From Arcobacter iocasae (GTDB lineage: Bacteria; Campylobacterota; Campylobacteria; Campylobacterales; Arcobacteraceae): a stretch of 64,000 nucleotides of DNA. The notes beneath the pieces are model-generated. The model had not been told where the DNA came from. It searched no databases and saw only the letters and a list, made by a program, of their open reading frames with translations. The stretch is from assembly GCF_042214795.1 (NCBI RefSeq), contig NZ_CP090177.1, forward strand, positions 1,922,001 through 1,986,000, written 5' to 3'. This document shows, in pieces, positions 24,604-34,171 of the stretch. Each line of letters opens with the position of its first letter. The stretch's first letter is position 1. A program made the translations under genes and the position numbers.

Positions 24604-26692
24604 GCTTTACGAAGACAAACTAAATATTGAAAAAGAGATAGCTCTATTAGAAAAAGAACTAAATAAAAAAGAGTTAAATAAAGATGAAAAGATTGATTTA
24701 TTTAGAACTTTGTTTATTTCTCGTGCAGATGTATACTTAAAAAAGTGGATTAGTAAAGACTCTTCAAAGGAGTCTTATTTTCCAGTTACAAAAACTTTCC
24801 AAGGAAATGATTATTTACCCCTTTTAAATGAAGATATTGAACAACATTTAAGGGGCAAAGTTCAACTTTCAACTTATAATATTTCCATAAGCAATCAATG
24901 TAAATATGGTGTTTTAAAAATCTCAAAAAATGATATTTCAAAATTACAAACAAGTTTAGTACAACTAAATTTAATAGGCAATTATCAGTTTGATTCATAT
25001 AATGATATTTTGGTTTGGTTTTTTTATGAAGAGAATATTCAAGCACGCGATGCAAAAGAGTTTTTACAAAACATAATCAAAAATGCAAATATAAGTGCAA
25101 AAATATATCCAAATGTAGATTTTGTCAATAGCTCAAACTTTGGCTCATATCTTGAGTTACCTTTGCATTTAAAATTAAGACAGAGTAATAAAACAGTATT
25201 TTTTGATTGTAATAGTTTAGTGCCTTTTGAAGATCAGTGGGATTATTTGGAAAATGTGCAAAAAATACCTAAAAATACAGCATTAAAAATAGCAAAATCA
25301 AATGAGCAAAAAACTCTTCAGAGTTGGGAAAAACAAAATGAAAATGCTGTTGAGTATCCAAGTTTTTCAGTAGATATTACAATATATGATTATGTATATA
25401 TAAAAAGTAAAAATCTATCAAAGCCATTTTTAAATGAATTGAAACAATTAGCTGTTTTTGATAATCCCCAAATAAAGATTTTATTGGGTTTGAGAAAACC
25501 ACTTTTTAATACTCCAAAACAGATAAAAAATTATGAAGAAGATGAAACTTATTTAAAACTTCCAAGGGGAGTTTTGGGCTTTATTTTAAGAATTTTAAAA
25601 CAAAATAGTGTTAAATACATAATCGATGATAAAAGAGTAGAAAATAAACAAGAGTATCCAAAAATAAAATATGAGCTAAGAGATGATCAAAATTTAGCTA
25701 TATCTAAAGTAATAAAAAAAGATTTTTCTATTTGTGTTGCTCCTCCTGGTTTTGGTAAAACTTTAATTGGTGCTAAAATGATAGAATTAAGAGCTGTAAA
25801 TACTTTAATAATAGTAAATAAAAATATGCTTTTAGACCAATGGATTCAAAGATTTGTTGATTATTTTGGAATGAATAAAAAAGATATAGGATTCTTAGGT
25901 AAAAGCAAAAATAAATTAACTGGAAAACTTGATATTGCTACTATGCAAAGTTTGAAAAACCAACCAGAACTTATAAAAAACTACTCTTTTGTAATAGTTG
26001 ATGAGTGTCATCATATCCCAGCTATTACTTTTGAGTTAATTATTAAATTTTTCTGTGGTAAATATGTTTTAGGACTTAGTGCAACACCAAATAGAAAAGA
26101 TGGTTTAGAGCCAATCCTTTTTCAACAATTAGGGCAAATATCATATGAATATAAGAAAAAAAGAACACTCACTCATAGAATAAAAGTTATAAATACTGAT
26201 TTTAAAAGCCAAGCAGATAATTATGCTCAACTAATCAATGAAATCACAATAGATAAAAATAGAAATGAATTGATTATAAATGAGGTAAAACAGTACATTG
26301 ATAGAAAGATTCTAATATTAACAGATAGAATTGAGCACATAAACATTTTGGAAGAATTATTAATAAAAAATAATTTAAAATATGTTAGTATACATGGAAG
26401 TTTAAGTAAAAAAGAGCAACAAGAAAATTTAGAACAAATAGAAAATAGCAATTTAATTCTTGCTACAACTTCTTATTTTGGAGAAGGGATAGATTTCCCT
26501 CATTTAAATACAATTATTTTTGTAACACCAATTTCTTATTATGGAAGATTGGTTCAATATCTAGGTAGAGTAGGGCGAGATGGACAAGAGTGTTTAGCAA
26601 TTGATTTGCTTGACTCAAAAAATGCAATGTTAAATTCAACCTTTAAAAAAAGGCTTGAAGGTTATAAACAAATGCACTATAAAATTTATTAG
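24572..26692 (+). CDS. SF2 helicase fused to a degenerate TOTE-type primase-like domain
   Basis: The 706-residue protein has a short coiled coil (1-45), a domain resembling the archaeo-eukaryotic primase module of TOTE conflict proteins (about 48-270), a linker with the TOTE-like segment LKLPRGVL, and a superfamily 2 helicase. Walker A is PPGFGKT (Lys396), the DECH box is at 477-480, and motif VI contains QYLGRVGRDG. The primase catalytic positions appear lost: the Asp-x-Asp aligns with Ser118-Lys-Asn120 and the catalytic His with Leu147, and the usual zinc-binding Cys insert is absent. No C-terminal nuclease domain is present. I chose the ATG at 24572 (32-base overlap with ccmA). Role unknown; DNA repair or defence is plausible. 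Confidence 0.75.
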   Translation: MKNQVQKRLSKLYEDKLNIEKEIALLEKELNKKELNKDEKIDLFRTLFISRADVYLKKWISKDSSKESYFPVTKTFQGNDYLPLLNEDIEQHLRGKVQLSTYNISISNQCKYGVLKISKNDISKLQTSLVQLNLIGNYQFDSYNDILVWFFYEENIQARDAKEFLQNIIKNANISAKIYPNVDFVNSSNFGSYLELPLHLKLRQSNKTVFFDCNSLVPFEDQWDYLENVQKIPKNTALKIAKSNEQKTLQSWEKQNENAVEYPSFSVDITIYDYVYIKSKNLSKPFLNELKQLAVFDNPQIKILLGLRKPLFNTPKQIKNYEEDETYLKLPRGVLGFILRILKQNSVKYIIDDKRVENKQEYPKIKYELRDDQNLAISKVIKKDFSICVAPPGFGKTLIGAKMIELRAVNTLIIVNKNMLLDQWIQRFVDYFGMNKKDIGFLGKSKNKLTGKLDIATMQSLKNQPELIKNYSFVIVDECHHIPAITFELIIKFFCGKYVLGLSATPNRKDGLEPILFQQLGQISYEYKKKRTLTHRIKVINTDFKSQADNYAQLINEITIDKNRNELIINEVKQYIDRKILILTDRIEHINILEELLIKNNLKYVSIHGSLSKKEQQENLEQIENSNLILATTSYFGEGIDFPHLNTIIFVTPISYYGRLVQYLGRVGRDGQECLAIDLLDSKNAMLNSTFKKRLEGYKQMHYKIY

Positions 26693-26699
26693 GATTTAT

Positions 26700-28328
26700 A
26701 TGTTAGGAATAATTGTATCTACAATTTTTATTGCAATATTTGTAAACTTATTATTAAAAAAGTTCCAATTACCAACTATTATTGGATATATATTCACAGG
26801 TACAATAATAGCTTATTTGTTTGGATTACATGAAACAGCAGTCAATAATCATGATTTAAAAGAGATTGCAGAGTTTGGTGTAGTATTTTTAATGTTTACA
26901 ATTGGATTAGAGTTTTCAGTCAATGCACTAATTCGTATGAAAAAAGAAGTTTTTTTTACAGGAACTTTGCAAATAATTATTACAACTTTAATTGTTGTTC
27001 TTATCTCTTTTTATATTTTAAATTTTGATTTTCAAACTTCTATGATAATAGGAACGGCCTTATCTTTATCATCGACGGCTATTGTTTTAAAAACATATAA
27101 TGAAACTAGAGATATCAAAAAAAGACATGGACAAAGGGTTTTGGGAATTTTGATTATGCAAGATATTGCAGTAATCCCAATACTTTTAATGATATCAATT
27201 TTTACAACAAATTCTGAAAACAGTGTTTTATATATAGTTTTACAAACAACTATTGCAGCGGTTATTTTGATTGGAATATTATATTTAAGTGGAAAATATT
27301 TACTTGAGCCATTTTTAACCCATGTTAGTGAAACAAACTCAGAAGAACTTTTTGTGGGATCTGTTTTATTAATAGCAATCGGAGCTTCATATATGGCTCA
27401 CTATTTTGGATTTTCTTATTCACTTGGAGCTTTTATTGCTGGTATGATGATTTCAGAGACAAAGTTCAAGCATCAAGTAGAATCAGATCTTATTCCATTT
27501 AGAAACTTATTATTAGGTGTATTCTTTGTAACTGTTGGTATGCAAATAAATTTTGAAATAATTTATTTACATTTGTTTACAATATTACTTTTATTACCCA
27601 TTTTAATGATTTTAAAATATTGCATAATTTATTTAATAGTTAGAATCGATGATACAAAAAGAGTGGCTTTTAAAACTGCTTTTTCACTAATACAAATAGG
27701 TGAGTTCTCCCTCGCAATATTAGAGTTAGCAAGAAGTGCAAACTTACTAAATGCAACTCACACCCAAATTTTAATTGTAACTATTGTTTTATCAATGATT
27801 TTAACTCCAATTGCCCTTAAAAATTTATCAAAAATTGCTAGTTCTTTATTGCCAGATGATATTATGGATACTACTAATACCTTAGCTGTTGATAAAGATT
27901 TAAAAGGGCATGTAGTAGTTCTTGGGTATGGACACTTAGGACAAGAGATTGTACGAGAGCTAAAAGAGCTTAATAATGATTATATTATAATCGAAAATAA
28001 AATTCTTTTTTATAAAATGGGAAAAGATGATAAAGAACCAATTATTTTTGGAAATGCAGCACATAAGCATATTTTAGAATCTGTAAATATAAGAACCTCT
28101 TGTGCAGTTATAGTTGCAATTGATAATCCAGAGCAATTAAGAATTGTTTGTGAAAGTATTAATGAATTGACAAAAAATACTAAAACAATAGTAAAAATTA
28201 CAAAAACAGAAGATAAAAAGAACTTAGAAGGTTTACATTTAGAACATATAATTGTTGATGATCAAGTAGTCGCAAAAGCTTTAGTTGAAGAGACTAGAGT
28301 TTGTAGTATCGATTTTTCACATAAATAA
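26700..28328 (+). CDS. KefB/CPA2-type cation:proton antiporter with TrkA-N domain
   Basis: The 542-residue protein has about 12 membrane helices of the Na+/H+ exchanger fold (PTIIGYIFTGTI, FGVVFLMFTIGLEFS, LSLSSTAIVLKTY). A cytoplasmic RCK/TrkA-N domain from about residue 410 has the nucleotide-binding GHVVVLGYGHLGQEI. Such proteins exchange K+ or Na+ for protons and are gated by nucleotide or glutathione adducts. The ATG at 26700 has TTAGGATTTAT before it and lies 7 bases after the helicase stop. The open frame extends 45 bases further upstream into the helicase gene, which I do not use. Confidence 0.88.
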   Translation: MLGIIVSTIFIAIFVNLLLKKFQLPTIIGYIFTGTIIAYLFGLHETAVNNHDLKEIAEFGVVFLMFTIGLEFSVNALIRMKKEVFFTGTLQIIITTLIVVLISFYILNFDFQTSMIIGTALSLSSTAIVLKTYNETRDIKKRHGQRVLGILIMQDIAVIPILLMISIFTTNSENSVLYIVLQTTIAAVILIGILYLSGKYLLEPFLTHVSETNSEELFVGSVLLIAIGASYMAHYFGFSYSLGAFIAGMMISETKFKHQVESDLIPFRNLLLGVFFVTVGMQINFEIIYLHLFTILLLLPILMILKYCIIYLIVRIDDTKRVAFKTAFSLIQIGEFSLAILELARSANLLNATHTQILIVTIVLSMILTPIALKNLSKIASSLLPDDIMDTTNTLAVDKDLKGHVVVLGYGHLGQEIVRELKELNNDYIIIENKILFYKMGKDDKEPIIFGNAAHKHILESVNIRTSCAVIVAIDNPEQLRIVCESINELTKNTKTIVKITKTEDKKNLEGLHLEHIIVDDQVVAKALVEETRVCSIDFSHK

Positions 28329-28351
28329 GATACTTTATAAGTATCTTATTT
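28323..28351. terminator. Bidirectional terminator across two convergent stop codons
   Basis: AAATAAGATACTT (28323-28335) and its exact complement (28339-28351) form a perfect 13-bp stem with a 3-base loop. The arms contain the stop codon of the antiporter on one strand and of the acyltransferase on the other. Confidence 0.7.
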
Positions 28352-30052
28352 CATATATCTAGATTTTTGTTTATCTTTTACTTTATCAATTTCAACTACA
28401 ATCAGACCATCTACACAGTTTGAAAAATCAGGATCAACATTAAAACCTTGAAAGTTTACTCCACCTTCTTCACAAAGTTCTGAGTATTGTTTGTATAGTG
28501 TTGGAACTGCGATTCCCATATTTGAAAGGGATGTTTTTAATATTTTGAAATCATTTTTTTTATCATTTAATTCAAACATAGCTGTTAATGATTTCAAATC
28601 AATAGAGTATTGATAAGGAATTTTTGATTCCAATAGATTCTTATCACTTGAATAATAGTGAGAATAATAAAAGACAAGCATATCTTTTGCAATTTTAGGC
28701 AATGATGCTGAAATAGAAACAGGACCATACATATATTTTATTTGTGGATAAGTTTTTAAATATGCACCAATCCCATACCAAAGATAATCTAAGGCACGAC
28801 TACCCCAATATTTTGGTTGAACAAAACTTCTTCCTAGTTCAATTGAATCATTTAAATAAGGAAGAAACTCATCTTTATACTCAAATAAGGTACTTGAATA
28901 AAATCCAGAAACTCCTAAATTATTATTTATAAATTCACCATTTCCAATTCTATAAGAACCTACAATTTCTAAAGCTTCCCTATCCCATAAAATAATATGC
29001 TCATAATAAATATCATATTTATCCGTATCTCTTTTTTTATTTATTCCTTCACCTACACTTCTAAAAGACAATTCCCTTAGTCTTCCAAGCTCTTTTAAGA
29101 CAATTGAATCATCTGTATAGTTATATAAATAAATTATTTTACCATCTGCAGTTTCCCCAATAATTTTTGAACTTTTTAATTCATTCATAATATCTTGTCT
29201 ACTCTCAGGGTGAGCAATTGCTTTTTGAGTCACAAAAAAAGATTTTTTTCCTTTTTTTAGAGCATAAAGATGTTTTTTATAAAGAGTTAAAAGATACCTT
29301 TTGTTAATTCCTTTTGGCATAATATTTTCATTTGGAATAATTTCACCAATTTTTATACTTATTTTTTTCGATTTTTTCTTAAACATTTCATGTGATAAAA
29401 GTAAAGTTGAAAATGTTTTATTCAATATAGAGATTGTGTAAAATATTTTAGAGTTTTTACCATCAACTAATATTGGCAAAATTGGTGCATTACAGTGTTG
29501 GGCAAAACTTAAAAAACCTTTACTCCATACTGGATCTTTTATTCCTTTTGGTGTTGCACGGCTTACTTCTCCTGCTGGAAAGATTATGATTGCTTCATCA
29601 TTATTTAGTGCATCATATATAGCTTTGATGTCTTTTTTGCTTTGTCTTCTTTTATAATTATCTATTGGGACAAATAAAGAACTAAGTGCTTCAATTCCTG
29701 CTAAAAAATCATTGGCAACTATTTTTACATCTTTTCTAACTTTTCCCACAAGTTTTAATAAACATAAAGCATCCAATCCACCTAAGGGATGATTTGCTAT
29801 GATTACTACTTTTCCAGAACTTGGTATATTTTGTATGTCATTACTAGAAACAGTATAGTCAAAATCAAAATTATCTAAAACTGCATCTACAAATTCAAAA
29901 CCTTTTTTATGTGCATTTGTTTGTAAAAACTCATTGATTGAGTCTTCATGTACTACTTTTTTCGCAAGTGAAATTAAAGATTTATTTATAAAAGATGACT
30001 CTAAATCAAGCTTTGGAAATTTTTTCTTTATCTCTTTTTCTACATTAACCAT
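28346..30052 (-). CDS. olsF: Bifunctional ornithine-lipid synthase-like acyltransferase (PlsC-type plus GNAT-type)
   Basis: The 568-residue protein joins a lysophospholipid-acyltransferase domain (about 65-270; His88 and Asp94 in NHPLGGLD, and FPAGEVSR) to an OlsB/hemolysin-type acyl-ACP N-acyltransferase domain (about 295-560; RELSFRSVGEG, then LWDREALEIVGSYRIG). This is the order of OlsF, which makes ornithine lipid by N-acylating ornithine and then O-acylating lyso-ornithine lipid. The assignment rests on architecture; other amino acids could be the acceptor. It is convergent with the antiporter and divergent from the DUF445 gene. Confidence 0.78.
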   Translation of the reverse strand: MVNVEKEIKKKFPKLDLESSFINKSLISLAKKVVHEDSINEFLQTNAHKKGFEFVDAVLDNFDFDYTVSSNDIQNIPSSGKVVIIANHPLGGLDALCLLKLVGKVRKDVKIVANDFLAGIEALSSLFVPIDNYKRRQSKKDIKAIYDALNNDEAIIIFPAGEVSRATPKGIKDPVWSKGFLSFAQHCNAPILPILVDGKNSKIFYTISILNKTFSTLLLSHEMFKKKSKKISIKIGEIIPNENIMPKGINKRYLLTLYKKHLYALKKGKKSFFVTQKAIAHPESRQDIMNELKSSKIIGETADGKIIYLYNYTDDSIVLKELGRLRELSFRSVGEGINKKRDTDKYDIYYEHIILWDREALEIVGSYRIGNGEFINNNLGVSGFYSSTLFEYKDEFLPYLNDSIELGRSFVQPKYWGSRALDYLWYGIGAYLKTYPQIKYMYGPVSISASLPKIAKDMLVFYYSHYYSSDKNLLESKIPYQYSIDLKSLTAMFELNDKKNDFKILKTSLSNMGIAVPTLYKQYSELCEEGGVNFQGFNVDPDFSNCVDGLIVVEIDKVKDKQKSRYMK

Positions 30053-30173
30053 TTGTGTCCTTTTGTTATTTGATATTTTATATTTAATTGATTACATGAT
30101 GGTTACTCTTTTTTTGATTTTTTCCTTTGTTATATTATGGTAAACTCCACAAAAAAAGTTAAAGGAGAAGTTT

Positions 30174-30881
30174 TTGAACAAATCATTAGTTACAAATTTA
30201 CTATCTTTATTGGTAGTTGTTTTAGGTTTTGTTTTAAAACAAGATATGCTTTTTATGGTAGGGCTTTTTGCTTTAAGTGGAGCTATTACAAATGCGTTAG
30301 CAATTCATATGCTTTTTGAAAAAGTTCCTTTTTTATATGGTTCTGGCGTTGTTGAAAATAGATTTGAAGAGTTTAAAAAAGGAATTCATTCTTTAATAAT
30401 GGATCAATTTTTTACAAAAGAAAATTTGCAAAAATTTTTTGAAGAAGAAATTACTTCAAAAAAATCAAACTTTGACTTATCCCCAATATTAGAAAAAACA
30501 GATTTTACACCAGCTTTTGATTCATTAAAACAAGCAGTTTTAGAGTCACCATTTGGAAATATGTTAGGGATGTTTGGTGGAGAAGCTGCTTTAGAGCCTT
30601 TAAAAGAACCTTTTGTAGGAAAATTAAAAGGTGCCATTGTTAGTATTTCAAAGAATGAATCTTTTCAAAACTCTTTGCACGAAAGTTTAGGCTCATCAAA
30701 TATCAGCGATGACATTTATGAGAAGGTTAGCTCAATAGTAAATAAAAGACTTGAAGAGTTAACTCCTATGATGGTAAAAGAGATTGTTCAAAAGATGATT
30801 AAAGAGCACCTTGGCTGGTTAGTTGTTTGGGGTGGAGTTTTTGGTGGACTTATTGGTTTAATTAGTACAGTAGTACTTTAG
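30174..30881 (+). CDS. DUF445 family membrane protein
   Basis: The 235-residue protein has two N-terminal hydrophobic segments with GAITNALAIHMLFEKVP, a motif typical of DUF445 proteins, and a hydrophobic C-terminal helix (LVVWGGVFGGLIGLI). The middle is helical and charged. Function is unknown. The start is TTG, 6 bases after AAAGGAG. It appears to lead a short operon with the next small gene and mfd, with 8- and 2-base gaps. Confidence 0.8.
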   Translation: MNKSLVTNLLSLLVVVLGFVLKQDMLFMVGLFALSGAITNALAIHMLFEKVPFLYGSGVVENRFEEFKKGIHSLIMDQFFTKENLQKFFEEEITSKKSNFDLSPILEKTDFTPAFDSLKQAVLESPFGNMLGMFGGEAALEPLKEPFVGKLKGAIVSISKNESFQNSLHESLGSSNISDDIYEKVSSIVNKRLEELTPMMVKEIVQKMIKEHLGWLVVWGGVFGGLIGLISTVVL

Positions 30882-30889
30882 GAGATAAA

Positions 30890-31186
30890 TTGGAAAATAT
30901 TGAGTTAGTAGTTATATTAGAAGTAGAAAATTTAGAAGATAAAGAGAAGTTTGAGAAGCACTTAAAAAAAGAGGGCTTTAGTATCGTTCCAGAAGAAGAA
31001 TTTGTTTATACTGGGATTTCAAGTACAACAACATTTTCTACAAAGGCATATATTTTAGAAGTATTTAAAAAAGGTTTACAAAAGACAGCGTTTGACTCTT
31101 GTAATATGGTATTTTTACTTAATGAAACACCATACCCTCCATATACTTATGACAAAACTACAAATGATTTTGAAGAGGTTAAATAG
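30890..31186 (+). CDS. Small conserved-looking protein of unknown function upstream of mfd
   Basis: I do not recognise this 98-residue protein. It is acidic, without signal peptide or membrane helix. The predicted pattern of beta strand, helix and strand (ELVVILEVENLEDKEKFEKH, then helix and YTGISSTTTF) resembles small ferredoxin-like alpha/beta domains. The start is TTG after TAGGAGATAAA. It lies 8 bases after DUF445 and 2 bases before mfd, so it should be cotranscribed with both. Confidence 0.65.
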   Translation: MENIELVVILEVENLEDKEKFEKHLKKEGFSIVPEEEFVYTGISSTTTFSTKAYILEVFKKGLQKTAFDSCNMVFLLNETPYPPYTYDKTTNDFEEVK

Positions 31187-31188
31187 TA

Positions 31189-34158
31189 TTGAACGGCTTA
31201 TTTGAATTTTTTAAAGAGAAAAATGATTGTAAATTATTAATTGTAAGTGATGATAAAGAGGCTCAAGAGGCCTCTGATGTCTTATCTTACAATGAGAAAA
31301 AACCTTTTGTATTAGCTGACTTTAGGGCAAACTTTGGAGATGATTTATTATCTTTTTCTGAAGAATTACAAAATATCACAAAAACATTAAATGAATTTTA
31401 TACTTATAAAAAACAAAATAAAGTATTAGTTATACCTTTACGAACAGCTTCTTTTAAAATGCCAGTTGAAAAGTGTTTTGACTCTTTTAAAATAGAGTTT
31501 GCCTCAACCATTGATTTAGAAAAGTTAAAAGATAAACTTTACAATTGGGGATACTATTTTGTAGATATTGTTACAAGTGAGGGAGAAGTGTCTCTTCGTG
31601 GTGATATTCTTGATATTTGCCCTTTAGGAGCTGTTAAAGGCTTTAGAGTAAGTTTGTTTGATGATGAGGTTGAAAGTATCAGAGAGTTTGATATAGAAGA
31701 TCAAAAATCATCAAAAGAAGAGATAGATTCTTTTAATATTACCCCTGCTTTTTTAGCTTTAGATGAATCTGAGATAGATAGAATCAATGAAGAACTTGAA
31801 ACTGTTGAAAGTGATGCTTTTATAAAAGATATTCACTCTTTAGGTTTTTGGTACTTAGATGATTTAGGTGAATATTTACCTTCAAAGTTTGATTCATATA
31901 TTACTTATAATGCCCTTGATGAATTAGAAGAAGCTTATATCTTTGAGGCAAAAAGAATAGATAAAGAGAAGTTTCTAACACTTCCAAAAATACCAAAAGC
32001 AAAAAAATACCAAATAATACAACCAGCAAATGTAAAAGAGTTTTTAACTTTTCATGATGGCAAAAAACATACTATCATTTCAACAACTGAAGCCAAAGTA
32101 AAAAGTTTTGATTTAGACTTAGCTGACAAAAAAATAAAATATGTTTTTGAACCATATATTATAAATCTTGTAAGTGATGATGAGGTAATTATCTCTTTAA
32201 ATAAAGAGATAAAGAAAAAAAGAAAAAAGAAAATCAAACTAGTCCTTGATGAACTACTTGTAAATGATTTTGTTGTACATGAACAACATGGTATTGGACA
32301 ATACAAAGGAATAGAGCCTGTTGTTGTAATGGGTGCAAAAAGAGACTTTGTAATAGTTCAATATGCAAATGAAGATAAGCTTTTAATACCAGTTGAAAAT
32401 ATAGATTTAATAGATAGATATGTGGCTGATGGAAGTTCATATGCTGTTGTTGATACACTTGGTAAGGGAAGTTTTGCCAAACTAAAAGATAAAGTAAAAG
32501 ATAGACTATTTGCAATTGCAAATGATATTATAAAATTAGCAGCTGCTAGAGAACTTGTAAATGGTATTAAAATAAATTGTGATAAAAAAATATTAAAAGA
32601 TTTTAGCACTAGTGCGGGATTTGACTATACTAAAGATCAAAAAAGAAGTATAAATGAGCTATTTGATGATTTAAGTAGTGGAAAAGTGATGGATAGATTG
32701 CTTTCTGGTGATGTTGGTTTTGGTAAAACAGAAGTTGCTATGAATGCACTTTTAGCAGTTATTTTAGATGGACATCAAGCTCTTTTTGTATGTCCTACTA
32801 CTTTGTTGGCTTCTCAACATTTTCATAGTATGAAAAAAAGGTTTGATGAGTATGGCATAAAAATGGCTCAACTTGATGGAAAAACAACTGCAAAAGAAAA
32901 AACCTATGTGAAAAAAGCACTAGAAAGTGGAGATATAGATTTAGTAGTTGGAACTCACTCTTTACTTGATATTAAAACAAAAGATTTAGCCTTGGTTATA
33001 ATTGACGAAGAGCATAAATTTGGTGTAAAACAAAAAGAGAAATTAAAAGAACTAAGAGAAGATGTTCATATTTTCTCAATGAGTGCAACTCCAATTCCTC
33101 GAACCCTAAATCTAGCCCTATCAAAACTAAAAGGTATGAGTTCGCTTTTAACTCCTCCAACTGAGAGATTGGGAGTAAGAACTTATGTTAAAGAGTTTGA
33201 GATAAAACTTATTAAAGAGATAGTTTTAAGGGAAAAAAGAAGAGGTGGACAACTTTTTTATGTGCATAATAATATTGCTTCTATGGAGAGTAAAAAAGCA
33301 GATATTCAAGAGATTTTACCAAATATAAAAATTGAGATGATTCACTCTAAAATCACTCAAGTAAAAGCTGAAAAATTAATCGAAGATTTCAATGATGGGA
33401 AATTTGATATTTTATTAGCAACTTCAATAGTAGAATCAGGACTTCACTTACCAAATGCAAACTCAATGATAATTGATGGTGCAGATAGATTTGGAATAGC
33501 AGATTTACATCAACTAAGAGGAAGAGTAGGGAGAGGGCATAAAGAAGGTTTTTGTTATTTTATAGTTGAAGATAAGAAAAAAATCACAAGTGATGCTATA
33601 AAAAGATTACTTGCTTTAGAGTCAAATTCATACCTAGGAAGTGGAACAGCCTTAGCCCACCAAGACTTAGAAATAAGAGGTGGTGGAAATATCATAGGTG
33701 AAGCTCAAAGTGGACATATCAAACAAATAGGATATGGCTTATATCTAAAAATGTTAGAAGATACACTTGCTGTTTTAAGTGGTGAATCAAAAGAAGAGAG
33801 TCAAGTAGTAGATATAAAGCTTGCTATTTCTGCCTTTATTTCACATGATTATATAGTTGAAGATAGAGTAAGGTTAGAGCTTTATAGACGGCTTGGAAAA
33901 GCAAAATCAAAAGAAGCTATTTATGAAATTGAAGAAGAGATGGAAGATAGATTTGGGAAACCAGATATTCCTACAAAACAATTTTTAGAACTAATTATGA
34001 TAAAAGTTTTAGCTTTACAAAAAGAGATAAAAACTGTATCAAGTTATGAAATGAATGTAACTTTCACTAAAAATGATGATACAAAAGAGACAATAAAATC
34101 ACCAAGTAAAGATGATGATGATATTATTGCCACTGCTTTAAAGTATTTAAGAAAATAA
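31189..34158 (+). CDS. mfd: Transcription-repair coupling factor Mfd
   Basis: Mfd removes RNA polymerase stalled at lesions and recruits UvrA. The 989-residue protein has an N-terminal UvrB-like region (about 1-250), a CarD-like RNA-polymerase-interacting domain (LVNDFVVHEQHGIGQYKGIE, near residue 360), and an RecG-like translocase with Walker A GDVGFGKTE, box DEEH and the motif QLRGRVGRG. A C-terminal TRCF domain follows. It is about 160 residues shorter than E. coli Mfd, mainly at the N-terminus. The start is TTG with no clear ribosome-binding site, 2 bases after the preceding stop. The mfd gene lies close to ccmA, as in H. pylori, but here several genes have been inserted between them. Confidence 0.96.
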   Translation: MNGLFEFFKEKNDCKLLIVSDDKEAQEASDVLSYNEKKPFVLADFRANFGDDLLSFSEELQNITKTLNEFYTYKKQNKVLVIPLRTASFKMPVEKCFDSFKIEFASTIDLEKLKDKLYNWGYYFVDIVTSEGEVSLRGDILDICPLGAVKGFRVSLFDDEVESIREFDIEDQKSSKEEIDSFNITPAFLALDESEIDRINEELETVESDAFIKDIHSLGFWYLDDLGEYLPSKFDSYITYNALDELEEAYIFEAKRIDKEKFLTLPKIPKAKKYQIIQPANVKEFLTFHDGKKHTIISTTEAKVKSFDLDLADKKIKYVFEPYIINLVSDDEVIISLNKEIKKKRKKKIKLVLDELLVNDFVVHEQHGIGQYKGIEPVVVMGAKRDFVIVQYANEDKLLIPVENIDLIDRYVADGSSYAVVDTLGKGSFAKLKDKVKDRLFAIANDIIKLAAARELVNGIKINCDKKILKDFSTSAGFDYTKDQKRSINELFDDLSSGKVMDRLLSGDVGFGKTEVAMNALLAVILDGHQALFVCPTTLLASQHFHSMKKRFDEYGIKMAQLDGKTTAKEKTYVKKALESGDIDLVVGTHSLLDIKTKDLALVIIDEEHKFGVKQKEKLKELREDVHIFSMSATPIPRTLNLALSKLKGMSSLLTPPTERLGVRTYVKEFEIKLIKEIVLREKRRGGQLFYVHNNIASMESKKADIQEILPNIKIEMIHSKITQVKAEKLIEDFNDGKFDILLATSIVESGLHLPNANSMIIDGADRFGIADLHQLRGRVGRGHKEGFCYFIVEDKKKITSDAIKRLLALESNSYLGSGTALAHQDLEIRGGGNIIGEAQSGHIKQIGYGLYLKMLEDTLAVLSGESKEESQVVDIKLAISAFISHDYIVEDRVRLELYRRLGKAKSKEAIYEIEEEMEDRFGKPDIPTKQFLELIMIKVLALQKEIKTVSSYEMNVTFTKNDDTKETIKSPSKDDDDIIATALKYLRK

Positions 34159-34171
34159 TTCTTAAATACTT
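34141..34171. terminator. Bidirectional hairpin across the mfd and GGDEF stop codons
   Basis: AAGTATTTAAGAA (34141-34153) and its exact complement (34159-34171) form a 13-bp stem around AATAA. The arms are the last codons of mfd on one strand and of the diguanylate cyclase on the other, and the genes are only 3 bases apart. Confidence 0.65.
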
